Both the position numbers and the translations under genes were made by a program. The notes beneath the pieces are model-generated. The model had not been told where the DNA came from. It did no database searches and saw only the letters and a list, made by a program, of their open reading frames with translations. From NCBI GenBank assembly GCA_013397845.1, contig VZTG01001067.1:806001-870000 (forward strand): a stretch of 64,000 nt of DNA, written 5' to 3'. Below are positions 54,086-64,000 of the stretch, in pieces; positions within the stretch are counted from its first letter, which is position 1; each line of letters opens with the position of its first letter. Origin of the DNA: Melanocharis versteri (lineage: Eukaryota; Chordata; Aves; Passeriformes; Melanocharitidae).

Positions 54086-54738
54086 AGGCACACACAGGTG
54101 TGGGATGCTAGCCCGGTATTTTGTGATAGCTACAAGTGGAGAGGCACTTCTGGCGAAAAGGAAACCCCGAAAGGGAAAGGCTGAATTGAACGTCCCCCCC
54201 AGTTTAGATACGCAGAGCAAGACCTTGTATGTAGGACAGGGTTGCCCATGCCTGCCTCGGGAGGCACCTCCTGTGCAGCCAGGAAGATGTGCCAAGGTCT
54301 CTGGTGCAGAGGTGCCCGTTAACCCTCTTGGCGGCTCTCTGGATGAACTTCCTATACTTCTTGTTCCCTTCCTCCTTTTGGTCCAGAAAAAAATTCCCAG
54401 AGTTTCATTCATCTGCTGTGAATGAAACTGACACCGTGACACGAAATGAAAACCCCCCTCCTTCTCCTGTCCCTTGACCTGAGTTTCTAGAATGGCTGGA
54501 GGACTCATACTTCACAGCCAACTGAGCATTTGCAGGCAGAGTTCTGACCTCCTACTGTGTGCAATTAACACTAATTAAACAAATAAGTAAAAATTACTCA
54601 TGACATCCTTTGCAGAAGGCCCTAACTCAGTTTTGTGTTGGAGCTGCTGGAGCTGTTTTAATTGGCTGTCCGTCTAGTGCTGCATCCTGGCATGGGCTTC
54701 TGAGGGAGCAATGAGACACAGAACACCTCTACGCTAGA

Positions 54739-54775
54739 ACTGAGGTTACACCGCTACACCGAGACTGAGGTTACA
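54739..54775 (+). repeat. Two-copy 25-bp-period repeat
   Basis: ACTGAGGTTACA occurs at 54739-54750 and again at 54764-54775, separated by a short non-identical spacer. Confidence 0.8.
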
Positions 54776-56086
54776 GGGCTGCCCCAGAGCAGGGGAGGCA
54801 ATCACGGACAGAGGGGGAGGCTGGGCAGTGACCTTGGCTTCAGAAGCTCCCTTGCAGACCCACAGGACTCTGGGCAAGGGAGCGCAGCATGAGGAACGGA
54901 TGGGAGTCTCTTACATTGCAGCAGAAAGCGCAATGAAAGCCAAGCGCCATCTAAATCTACAGCTAAGGTGCTATTTCTCTTACAAGGATTCCTGCCTCAG
55001 GCAGTGCACAGAGTGAAAGACAAGTTCTAGATCAATCTCTGAGCCTCCCAGGGAGAGCTCATTGATAGGAAATTACAAAATGGAAAAAAAATTTAAATTA
55101 AGATAACATTTTCAAAATTGGCACCTTTTCCAGGTCACCCTGTTGCAAGCACCCTTGGGCTGGTTTTCAGAGAAACCAACCCTTGAATTTCCCAGCACCT
55201 TTGAAACCAAGCCAAGAACATTTTGCCCAGAGGTGAAGGCACACAAAATTAGGTTTCCTTTTTAAGATGCATGTTGGCTGTGTTTGAAAGCCATATTATC
55301 CTTTATAATTTTTACCCCTCCCCTCCTCCAGAATTTTCTGGAATCTTAAGCTGCATCGCGAAAACGATGTGGATAAAAAACTACCCATCCACCCATTCCC
55401 TCCATGTCCTTTCATCCTGGCAGCTGTGCTGTTTGGCAACTGTTGCGGCATGCAAAGGGGTAGGTGGGTATCAGGCAGGCAGGCACCTCCAAACTGTCTG
55501 GGGAAGAGTGAGCTCAAGTAACACTTGCCACTTCTGTAATGAAGAAGAGGGCAGGGTGAGAGCTTGAGAGCAGAGGGTGAAGTCTTGGTGGCATGGTACT
55601 GTGGTGGTAAGACTGAGTTTGTTCCTTGCCCATGAATAGTTTTCAACTATGACCAAGGATAAAAGTTTGAGATTTTGTCCATGTGCTTTCAGACATAGCA
55701 GGAGAGAGGGCAAGAGTGCAGATTTTCTCTTTAGATTTGCAGGTGTGTCATGCCTGTGTATGTGCTTGCATGCTGGGCCACGTCATGATACATCCTGGGC
55801 TCCTCATCAGCACTTCCCACTAATCCCAAGCAGTCAAAGTACTATCAGATACTGCTTGCTTGGTCTGCCTGCTGACATCACTTGCCAGTGTTGTCCACAA
55901 AAAGCAATTTGCAATATCATTTGAGCCTGCTTATGGCAGCTTGTAACACCTACAAGAGGGAGCTACTGCTTTGAGCCCTTTGGGGAAGGGTACAGAAATG
56001 CTTTCCTTGCCAGCTCAGGAAGGGAGGGGGGCGAGCCCCAGGACTGACCCTAGAACTCAGTTGACAGCATAAAAGTGGGGTTATTA

Positions 56087-56108
56087 CCCCACCCCACCCC
56101 CCTGCCCC
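56087..56108 (-). other. G-quadruplex motif on the minus strand
   Basis: The plus strand has C4-A-C4-A-C6-TG-C4. The complement has four G-runs of at least four with 1-2 nt loops, a textbook G-quadruplex pattern. Motif only; no gene is assigned nearby. Confidence 0.75.
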
Positions 56109-58269
56109 AGGCACATGCACTATCATGTTGTATTATTTGCCTTCCCAAAGAGATCTGGGCTGGTTTTGTGGGTCACCATGGAAACTGCCAGAAACAGAGA
56201 CATGCCAGGGAAGCTCAACAACCACTGTTCTGAGAGTGCATTGTCTGAGGATCTCATCTGTGTCGAGATGGAGCTCTCTCCAACACTGCTCACCTGGAGA
56301 TGACCCCTCCTGAGAGAAGCAGGCAGAGGGATCTCTGCAGGGGCTCTTGACATTTCCACCCTCCATGTGGAAGTGAAATAATTCCTCCCTTTACACAATG
56401 CCTTGACAAGTCTGAAAGATCCCAGAGCAAAGATCACAAACATCTGGGAACTGTGTGCCTGGCTCTGGTGTGAGACCAGGAACAGAGCCAAAAACCTCTC
56501 CAGCTAACCCCTCCTGCACTCTCATGGAAGACAGCCTGCATGCTGGTTTCAGCAACAAAAGCTCCGCAAGTAGGAGTCCTATGGCAGGGAACTGTGTTCT
56601 TCTCCACACCCCATCCTGACATCTGGCAGCTGAAGGCATAACTTCAGTGCAATACTGGGAAGGCAGCCAAAACCCTTCCCACAGACTAGCCCCATCTCTT
56701 ACTAGTGTCTTCTCGCCCCCACTCCCAGCCAGTACAGGCCACCCTACTGGTTGTGGAAGGGCAGGGATTCTCCATCAGAGGCTGTCTTGTGCAGATTCTC
56801 CTGCTCTGACCACAGAGCTGCCCCAGGTGCCCATACCAAAGTTCTTAGATTAGCACCCAAACAGAGGGCAAGCTGGGACCTACTTTGGTCTTTACTAGAA
56901 GTATTGAGGTAGCAAGTCTGGAAATAGTATTTTCCACCAGCTCTGCTACGGACAAGGACAACATCTTCTCCCAGCCTACCCAAACCTGTCTCATCCAGCA
57001 ACTCTTTTCACAAGTCTAGAGAGGATCAGACATGGGTTCTCTCCCCATGATCTCTTGTGGTCTGAGTTTTTATGCTGAAAAGCTATTTCCAGTGATGGGT
57101 GGATGCAGAACTGTAATGAACAACAGCAGTAATAGGGGTCTATGTTCCATGGAGCTCCTCTGGCGACCTGCAGCACACATCCCTAACAAACCTCCTCAGC
57201 ACTCACCCCTTATAAACATGCCCCTCAGACAGACAATGTTTGAGAACTGGGCTGAGATGACCAATCTGTCCACACAGCTGTCACTGCTGCTGCTTGTCAG
57301 AGGGTAGCTGACCAGTGGGTATTTATTTTATTTGGCTTGAATTCAAATCAGTAATCTATAACTGAATTGGTTCCCTGCTCCCCATGTTGTTTGGATCTCT
57401 TTCTCTGATGCAGCTTTTTGCATTGTGCTTCCAGAGACAGCTCTGTAAACAGGTATTTTCCTGGCATTTCACAGGGTACCTGGGGAAGCAAAATTACCAT
57501 AGGCTGTTGCCTACTTTGCCTGAGCTTCCCTCCCCCTGGGAGGAAAGACCTGTTCCTGCCATTCAGGGAAGGTCTGGGGGATATAGACTGTCCTGTGCAG
57601 CAGCAGACGTGGCCCTCTCTCGCAGCACTGGGGCTGCCAGAGCAGCAGGTCCAGCTCTCCAGGGCTCTTCCTGATTCCTTCCAGTACCTTGTCACAGCCC
57701 CATCACCCTCCTTCTATGCCTCCTTCTCCTTGGCAGGAGCAGGCAGGCCTCTCATCCTAAGGGCAGCAAAATTTGGTTTTTCGAGTGCTGTTGAGGTAGC
57801 TCTGTCTGCGAACTTGCAGCATCTGGCTTGACACAGTTTACCTGTGACATGCATCATGTGCAGCACCACTTGCACAGCAGTTCAGCTGTAGCCTGTGGAC
57901 TCAGAAACAGATTCGAAGTGTGCTGTGGTATGTGGGAACCTCATGGGCTGCATACCAGCCAATGCCAGACACAAAAAGACCACACAAAACAAATACACTT
58001 GCAAGGACTGTTTTCCTTCTCAGCTTGAAGACTCCCACATGCCATCCTCCTTTCTTCCCTGCTCTGAAACGGGAGTTGAACAGGCACACACCAGCATGCT
58101 GATAAAAATCCCAAACCGACTTTTTAAGATCCAGTTGTCTAATCTATGATCTAGATGAACCTATGGGAATACAAGCATTAGAAAACATTAATTACTGTGA
58201 GATGTTACATCTGTGTATTTTTATAGAAGATAAATTTAAGTTTTTTTATCTCAGGCTACTTTAATGATA

Positions 58270-58585
58270 GCTGATGACTTCTTAATCTGTTGGAAGAAGA
58301 AATGTGAAATAGTGAAATCTGGTACTTAGAAGCTGAAACTGGAGAAATCCAGAGACGAAACAAGGCGAGAGCTATTAATACTGAGAATAACACTTGAGTT
58401 GCCCCTGGGATGACTCCCTAAGGAAAATGGGAATTCTCCATTGTTTTGCTCTGTGCCAGTCAAGACCGTATATATAAAACATATGTTCTTGCTCAAGTTC
58501 TGGCTTGAATAGTACACACGAGTGTCTGTGTGTGAAGTGTGATGAGATGACCATAACGTGATCAAAAACAGCTGACAAAGTACTG
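58270..58585 (+). repeat. Ancient CR1-type LINE 3' end
   Basis: GAAGCTGAAACTGGAGAAAT, then GGGAATTCTCCATTG, CAGTCAAGACC, TATGTTCTTGCTCAAG and GATGAGATGACCATAACGTG follow, in order, the sense 3' part of the old amniote CR1 element seen inverted at 45.7 kb. Highly diverged. Confidence 0.6.
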
Positions 58586-61500
58586 GAGGGCAATGGTTTC
58601 CTGGCCCTCCCACTGGGTCCTCCCACGAGCAACTGGTTTATGCAGCAAGGTGATCCACAGCTGCCAGTCTCTTATTTTAATGCTGCATGAACTTGTCATT
58701 ACTGATTAGAAGAGAAGAAAGGCAGGGGGTTGCAACTCTGTGTTGTGTCTGTCAGCACACCGCAAACCCAGGAAAAAGAGAGTAAGGGAACTAGGCACAA
58801 AGGCCATTTTCAACATTTTTAAGCCTCTAACACAGGTGGAATTTAGAGAACTACAATATGAAGCCTAAGCTGCTTGTGGAGAGCGGCAAGTACCTCAAGC
58901 AGGTGTTTCAAGGTACTGTTTTGTTTTTGTGCAAGCTTTTTCCCACATAGGATTGAGCCTTCAGTGGGGCTCTGACACGTGGACTTTTGGTCTGGCGGTG
59001 TCCTTGCCCCTTTGGTAAGTTTTCAGCAGCACTGTATCTGGAACACAATGCTCTCTCTCACTTGCAGAACTATGACAACTTTGCTTACTAAGAGAAAGAG
59101 TTTTCTGCTCTCATCTTCTGACACCTCGCTGTCATTTATCTCTTTGTCCTTCTATTTAGGTATCTTGGATATGGTCCTCTGAACAAAGCAGCCTGTGCTT
59201 GTGTTGTGATAACGACAGTCTAACAGTATAGTCTAACAGTGCCAAGCTAGTTCTCTTGGATCGGCCAGAGAGTTTGTTTTGTCAATAAGATATTTGCTGT
59301 TTATAGTAAATTTTACTTTTTGCTGAATGATTTGTCTGCAAATTGGAAAGACCTGACATAAAATGCTTGAGCAGCCATATTAAAGATAACTGCCAAGGGA
59401 AGTAATTTGGGAATGATGAGATACTACTGGTTGTTCTTACAACCTTCTCCTTCTGAAGCAAAAACTGTTTTTCTATTTGCATCATTTAATGGAAGCCATG
59501 ATTTATTTTTTTTAATAATGATTTTGTTAAATACTTTAACGGAAGTGACAGAAGATATAAGGAGGCACAGCTTTGAAGAATAATTGCATTAAATACATGG
59601 CAGAATATTGTTATGTGAGTGCTGATGTGGTTCTGGGCCTCCAGGGGTTAAAGAAAGGTGTGCACAGGCAATTCTTAGGGAGGTAGTTTGTATAAAGTTC
59701 AGTGGCTGAGGAATGTCCTGGCAGTCAAGCTTCGTTGCCTGGGAAAAACGCAAGGCCAGATATTGACATTTCAGTGAGTGATATGATCCGGTTGGCTTTG
59801 CTGGTGCAAACAAGAAAACTTGACCAGTGCCTTTAAGGGAAGAATAAAAATACCTTATAAAATTCAGATTAAGAAATATTGTGCTTGCATGCTGTGATTG
59901 AAAGGAGCAAGAATAGGATGGGAGCATGAAGGGAATAGCTCCTTTTCTCTCTTTGTCTTTGGACAGCCACAGTTCAGAAGTGGACTCTGTAAAGCGTGAA
60001 GCTACATTTTGCCCTCTGAAATACCTATAAGGAGGCACAAATTGTGCTGTTTCTGGTTATTTATTACAATTCCTTGATCATTGGGCATAATGATTAATAC
60101 AGACTCATACACAACATACAGACTGTAGGCAACTGGAGTCCCTTCCACTGGGAATTGCTGGAGAAATCTCTTTATGTGATGCTGTCCCAACAGGCAGCTT
60201 GAACTCTGCCTGTATTCCTGCCTGTCCCTGCTCCGCTGTCCAAATGGGAGAGCTCCTCACCAGATGCCTGTTTCTTTTCAGTTCTTTGCCTATCTCCACT
60301 TGGCTCTCCAGCCATCCCTGTGTAGTGCTATCCTGCTCTCTGCCTGAACCAGTTCTGTAATGCATGCTTTGTCTCTTAGCTAGGACCAGGCAGCTTCATT
60401 CAACCAAATTCCCATGGAACTGGAAACAGATGAGAAATCTAAAGCAAAACCATCTTTAGGGAACTGCAGGGTCCTCACAGTCTTTGGAAATTTGACTACT
60501 TATTTGGATAATGAGGTGTAGATTTCAGAGTCTGCCTTCATTCACTCAAGTGTCCAAATCTTGACCTTACGTTTTTAGTTATATTTTTATATTTTAATCA
60601 CTTAATCACATCGGTCTTTTCATTTTTGGATAGTAAGTGATTTGGTACCCAATGTTTCTCTGCCGAAACATCAGTGAAAGCACACTATCAATGTGAGGAA
60701 AAAGTTTACAATGAAAGTTTAATAAACAGCAGATCTCGAACCAGGCAGTATCTGTGAGCCAGATAACAACTCCTGTTTAACCATGTCTAGTGAATAGTGT
60801 TGCTTATCGTACTAGGAGATAATTTTGTTCAGTTCTCCTGTGTGCTTCCTTCGTAGATTGTTGAAGCATGCTTATTTCAGACTGCCCTGTTTTGCATGAG
60901 TAATCTCAACAAGTGCCAAAGTACAGTTTCAGAGCATCCATGGATCTCTCATAATCACTCAAGATATCATCATTCTGGTGCAGCCCTTCCCCAGCAAGCC
61001 AGACTCACTTTCTCAAGATGAGACCAACTTTCATGGCAGCAAAGCGGGCCATGTGAAAGGTCCATGGAAATTGGCCAGAAAGATACACATCAGCATGGCT
61101 GTTGTTATCTCCACTGAGGGGAGCCTCATACAGATATTTTAAAAGTATCTCTGATGGAAGTAATGTGCCTGATAATGGAATAAGTAACAAGCAGTTGCTA
61201 AACCTGAACCAGAACAAAGGGCCTTTTTGCTTTGGAACATACTGGTCTAAGGCCCAAATCTCTGGGGGCATTTTGTCCTGCCACCCTCATCTGCCTCCAG
61301 TCCCTTTCACTTCCATTTGGATGCCCTGGTCTGCTCAACACAAAGGGAGAGAGCATGGGCTCGGCCAGCCTGGGGTGTCAGGGAGTGGCTGGGGCAGAGG
61401 GCAGCAGCCAGCAGCACATGGCGTGTGCACACACTCACTGCCAGTGCCCAGCCTCCTGAGGCAGTGAGGTATCACCAGCTCTTGGTGTAACACAGGCAGT

Positions 61501-61889
61501 ATACTCCTATAGCTCACCATGTATTCCTATAAGGCGTTGCTGCATGTAAAGTAGCTCAGTAAGTGATGGCCTGATGCCTGAGTAACGTATTTTGTGCGCT
61601 GGCAGCTACCATTAGAAATGCTTGAGGCCCTGGACCTGTTCGTTTAAGCCATTTTATGTGAGAAATGGCCAAAGTACATGGCGCAGGTTGGTGTTCTCTG
61701 GTCAGGAGACCAGTACACGAGTTTGGTTCTCATCTTTGTCCTGGCACCAACCTCATGCCCTGGGGCTGCCTCCAAAGAGTGAAGGGTGCTCCATCTGGAG
61801 CCTCGGACGGACCACCAGCCCCTCAGGGCTGCAGTGGCAGCAAGAGCAGAGTGCTTCTGTGGGTACCAGCTCCTTGCCTGGCTGCTTCA
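58586..61889. other. Non-coding stretch, no gene seen
   Basis: Short ORFs only, the longest 149 codons on the minus strand at 59589-60038, without recognisable domains. A 14-bp perfect direct repeat flanks 59570-60025. Confidence 0.45.
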
Positions 61890-62310
61890 CGGAAAACGCC
61901 GCTGCCCTGGCGGTCTGGGGGCGGTTTGGGTAACATCAGCTCTGAGAGCTGGGAGATGACTGCAAGAGAGATATCATAAAAATCCGTGGCACTCCCTGAG
62001 GGCGCGGGGTGGGCGGAAAGGAGGATGTCCCGCCCGGGGCAGAGGGCGGCTGACATTCTTGTGCCCCGGGCCGCCCCGCAGCCGGCGCCGCCCGCCCCAC
62101 CTGCCTCGCCGCCGAGCCCGGGAAGGGGTTAAAAGCCCGGGGCGGCTGATGTCAGTTCCTGCGCTCTTCGGGAGGGCCGGCTCTGATATTTGAGCCGGGC
62201 TCTCCCGCCCGAAGGAAACCGGGGAGGGAATGGCAAAGTGCTGAATGGGACAGGAGCCGTGCCGGGCACCTGCCTGCCGCCCGGCACCGCGCAGCCGCCC
62301 GNGCTGATTC
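61890..62310 (+). promoter_or_regulatory. CpG island 4, candidate PLEKHH1 promoter (by synteny)
   Basis: This is the densest CpG island of the window, with multiple GC boxes (GGGCGG/CCGCCC). It has a TATA-like TTAAAAG at 62129-62135, a CRE/ATF-like TGATGTCA at 62147-62154 and an AP-1-like TGATTCA near 62305. In human, PLEKHH1 starts divergently upstream of TMEM229B, so its promoter is expected on this side. No PLEKHH1 coding exon is visible before the window ends, so the assignment is inference. A second upstream TMEM229B promoter is the alternative. Confidence 0.5.
62302..62302. other. Single ambiguous base (N)
   Basis: One N near the right edge of CpG island 4. Confidence 0.99.
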
Positions 62311-64000
62311 AGTGACATGGGAAAAAATCTCTTCCCTTTCGTATGCTACATTTATCACTTTTCTACTGGTTCCTTTTGTAGTAAGATGGTAGCTGAAAGT
62401 TAGAACAGTATTCAGCTCTGGTGTTCAGACAGGGTCTGGACACTTTTTACTGGCAGGTGCTAAGAACTGCAGTCCCCTTGTGCTGTGAATCCCCTATGGC
62501 AGCCTGCGTAAATCTGTTGCTGAGCTGAGCAGACACTTGCATCTGGAATATGGAAGTAGTGCTTCACTTGTCTTTATTGTTTGCACTACATGAGCAAAGC
62601 TGCAAACATTTTACTTGCGTTTGTATCTGCACCTGAAAGTCTTTGCATTGATTGATTGTTTCGGCTTTTCAGGTGAATGTGTACAAAGTCTCCAAAGTGT
62701 TTTGAATTCTAGTTCTGGATCCACCTACATCTGCAACATCAGCTGATTGTAGCCAAAAAACACAAAGAAAAACCCCCAAACACATGACAGATTGATTTAA
62801 ATTTCAGCTTCATCAGAATTACAGCTGGATATGGGCGTTCCAAGTAAATATGATCATATTTATTTTGGATATGGCATTTAGGGTCAAAACTGTCTCTGAC
62901 GTTGGCAAAAAGTTACAGATACGTGCATGAGACTTCTAATTTTGACTGCATTTAACAGGTGGTTCAGTCATTTTTCCCCCAGTGAGTTTTAAGGACTTTT
63001 TATCTGCCATTATCGTTACTGACAGTTGTTGGATACTTAACACTGAAAATCAAGCTGCTCTTTAAGAAGTGGTGTATGCATTTAAGAATGAAATTTTGAA
63101 ACACTCAGCTGGTTTGAGCAGCGTGGCTGTCTCCTGTGTTCCAAGTTCTTAAAATAAGAGTACTGCCTCTGAAAATATATGGCTCTCACCTTCTTCATAT
63201 GCGTAAGGGAAAAAAGCCAGTTTTATATAAATGTATCCATATAAATTCTTTATCTGATATGAAAAGGACCTGGGGAGGGGAAGGGGAATCAAAGAATGTG
63301 CTGAAAAGAGATGGTTAAGACTTACGAAAAAGGACATCTGAAATGGCAGATCCAATGGAAGAGATTTAAAGTCAGTCTGTCAAAATGAAGTTAATATTGT
63401 AATTCACAGAGTACAGATTATGTTCAGGAGAACATAAGCATTTTAACAGTAAATGAAAATGCAGAGTAAATTTTGTAAATAAAGTTATAGTCTAGAGGTA
63501 AATATTAGACATTGTGATACAATATCTTTCTCTGAAGAAGTGTAAGGTTTTTGCTAGGGGGAAAAGTTATAATTCTAATCTCTAGCCTTCAGAACTCATT
63601 TGGTGTGATGACACATGGGGAAGTTATTAGCTTAAGTGGAGGAGATGGGGATTAATAGAAGAATGGTAAGATAGACAAATGACAAAAGAGAATGTGACAA
63701 CACAGTGCTGAAGAGGGGGCGGTTAGATAGTAAGCATTTTACTGGCAGAATTGACTACTGACACAGGGGATTAATCTAATGACACAAAAAAAATTGCACA
63801 TTAGGAGTAGTAATAAAGTGGGCACAAAACCTGGAAGAGCACTCTTTAAAATCAGCGGAGAAGGAAAAGATTCAGTTGCATAAACAGTAAGACTTCTTCC
63901 AGATACCCAAAAACAAACTGTGCCTTTTAAATATTAGTGATCCATAAAAATACTGCCTGTAATTAAAAACATAGCATATGGTTATACTAATCAATCATCA
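62311..64000. other. AT-rich DNA after CpG island 4, no gene seen
   Basis: No repeat or coding exon was recognised. If island 4 is a plus-strand promoter, this would be the first intron. Confidence 0.4.

Larger units (their letters stand above)
54086..58269. other. Non-coding stretch, no gene seen
   Basis: Moderate GC, with only short overlapping ORFs lacking recognisable domains. It contains a two-copy repeat at 54739-54775 and a C-run cluster at 56087-56108. Confidence 0.45.

Noticed and set aside
53873..54508. Overlapping 180-211 codon ORFs on both strands around 54 kb
   Set aside because: GC-rich DNA has few stop codons. The frames run through an N and show no family resemblance.
59589..60038. 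149-codon minus-strand ORF
   Set aside because: No recognisable homology or motifs. It lies mostly within the segment flanked by the 14-bp repeats but resembles no transposon protein.
61005..61271. 88-codon minus-strand ORF near CpG island 4
   Set aside because: No recognised homology. It could be conserved non-coding DNA, but this cannot be judged without alignment.
62386..62403. Short ATG ORF reading M-V-A-E-S after CpG island 4, considered as the PLEKHH1 start
   Set aside because: It stops after five codons and does not match the expected PLEKHH1 N-terminus.

Overview
This is a vertebrate nuclear window, almost certainly from a passerine bird. It contains one clearly recognisable protein-coding exon, CR1 retrotransposons with avian 3' ends, and a tRNA-Ile-headed, CR1-tailed SINE at 10.3 kb of the TguSINE1 type, a family described from passerines. 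There are no prokaryotic gene arrays, CRISPR arrays or operons. Nearly all other open reading frames of 60-150 codons are chance ORFs in non-coding DNA.

Gene content. The complete 167-codon coding sequence of TMEM229B lies on the minus strand at 7733-8236, in what appears to be a single terminal coding exon. A strong 3' splice site sits 26 nt upstream of the ATG. The 3'UTR probably runs left to an AATAAA signal near 7030. The 5' non-coding exon(s) and promoter must lie to the right; the best candidates are the CpG islands at 39.1-39.5 kb (broken by a 148-N gap) and 40.5-40.7 kb. In human the gene order is PLEK2 - TMEM229B - PLEKHH1, with PLEKHH1 divergent from TMEM229B. On that basis the densest CpG island, at about 61.9-62.3 kb, is the best candidate for the PLEKHH1 promoter. 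I could not find any PLEK2 or PLEKHH1 coding exon.

Layout. 1-7 kb: downstream intergenic DNA with one MIR-like tail. 7.0-8.3 kb: terminal TMEM229B exon. 8.3-39 kb: presumed TMEM229B intron(s), holding an ERV LTR-like fragment, the SINE, two internally deleted CR1 copies and several MIR-like SINEs. 39-41 kb: two CpG-rich blocks. 41-62 kb: presumed region between the divergent promoters. It contains a badly decayed antisense CR1-type LINE of about 2.6 kb (45.7-48.3 kb) with a younger CR1 3' end nested in it, a second old CR1 3' end at 58.3-58.6 kb, and a small CpG-rich block at 54 kb. 62-64 kb: AT-rich DNA after the last CpG island.

I found no convincing undescribed biological system. The points most worth a second look are the promoter architecture (a plus-strand splice donor inside the 39.4 kb island, and three CpG-rich blocks besides the 62 kb island), the fossil LINE with readable reverse-transcriptase motifs, two perfect short inverted repeats, and a minus-strand G-quadruplex motif.
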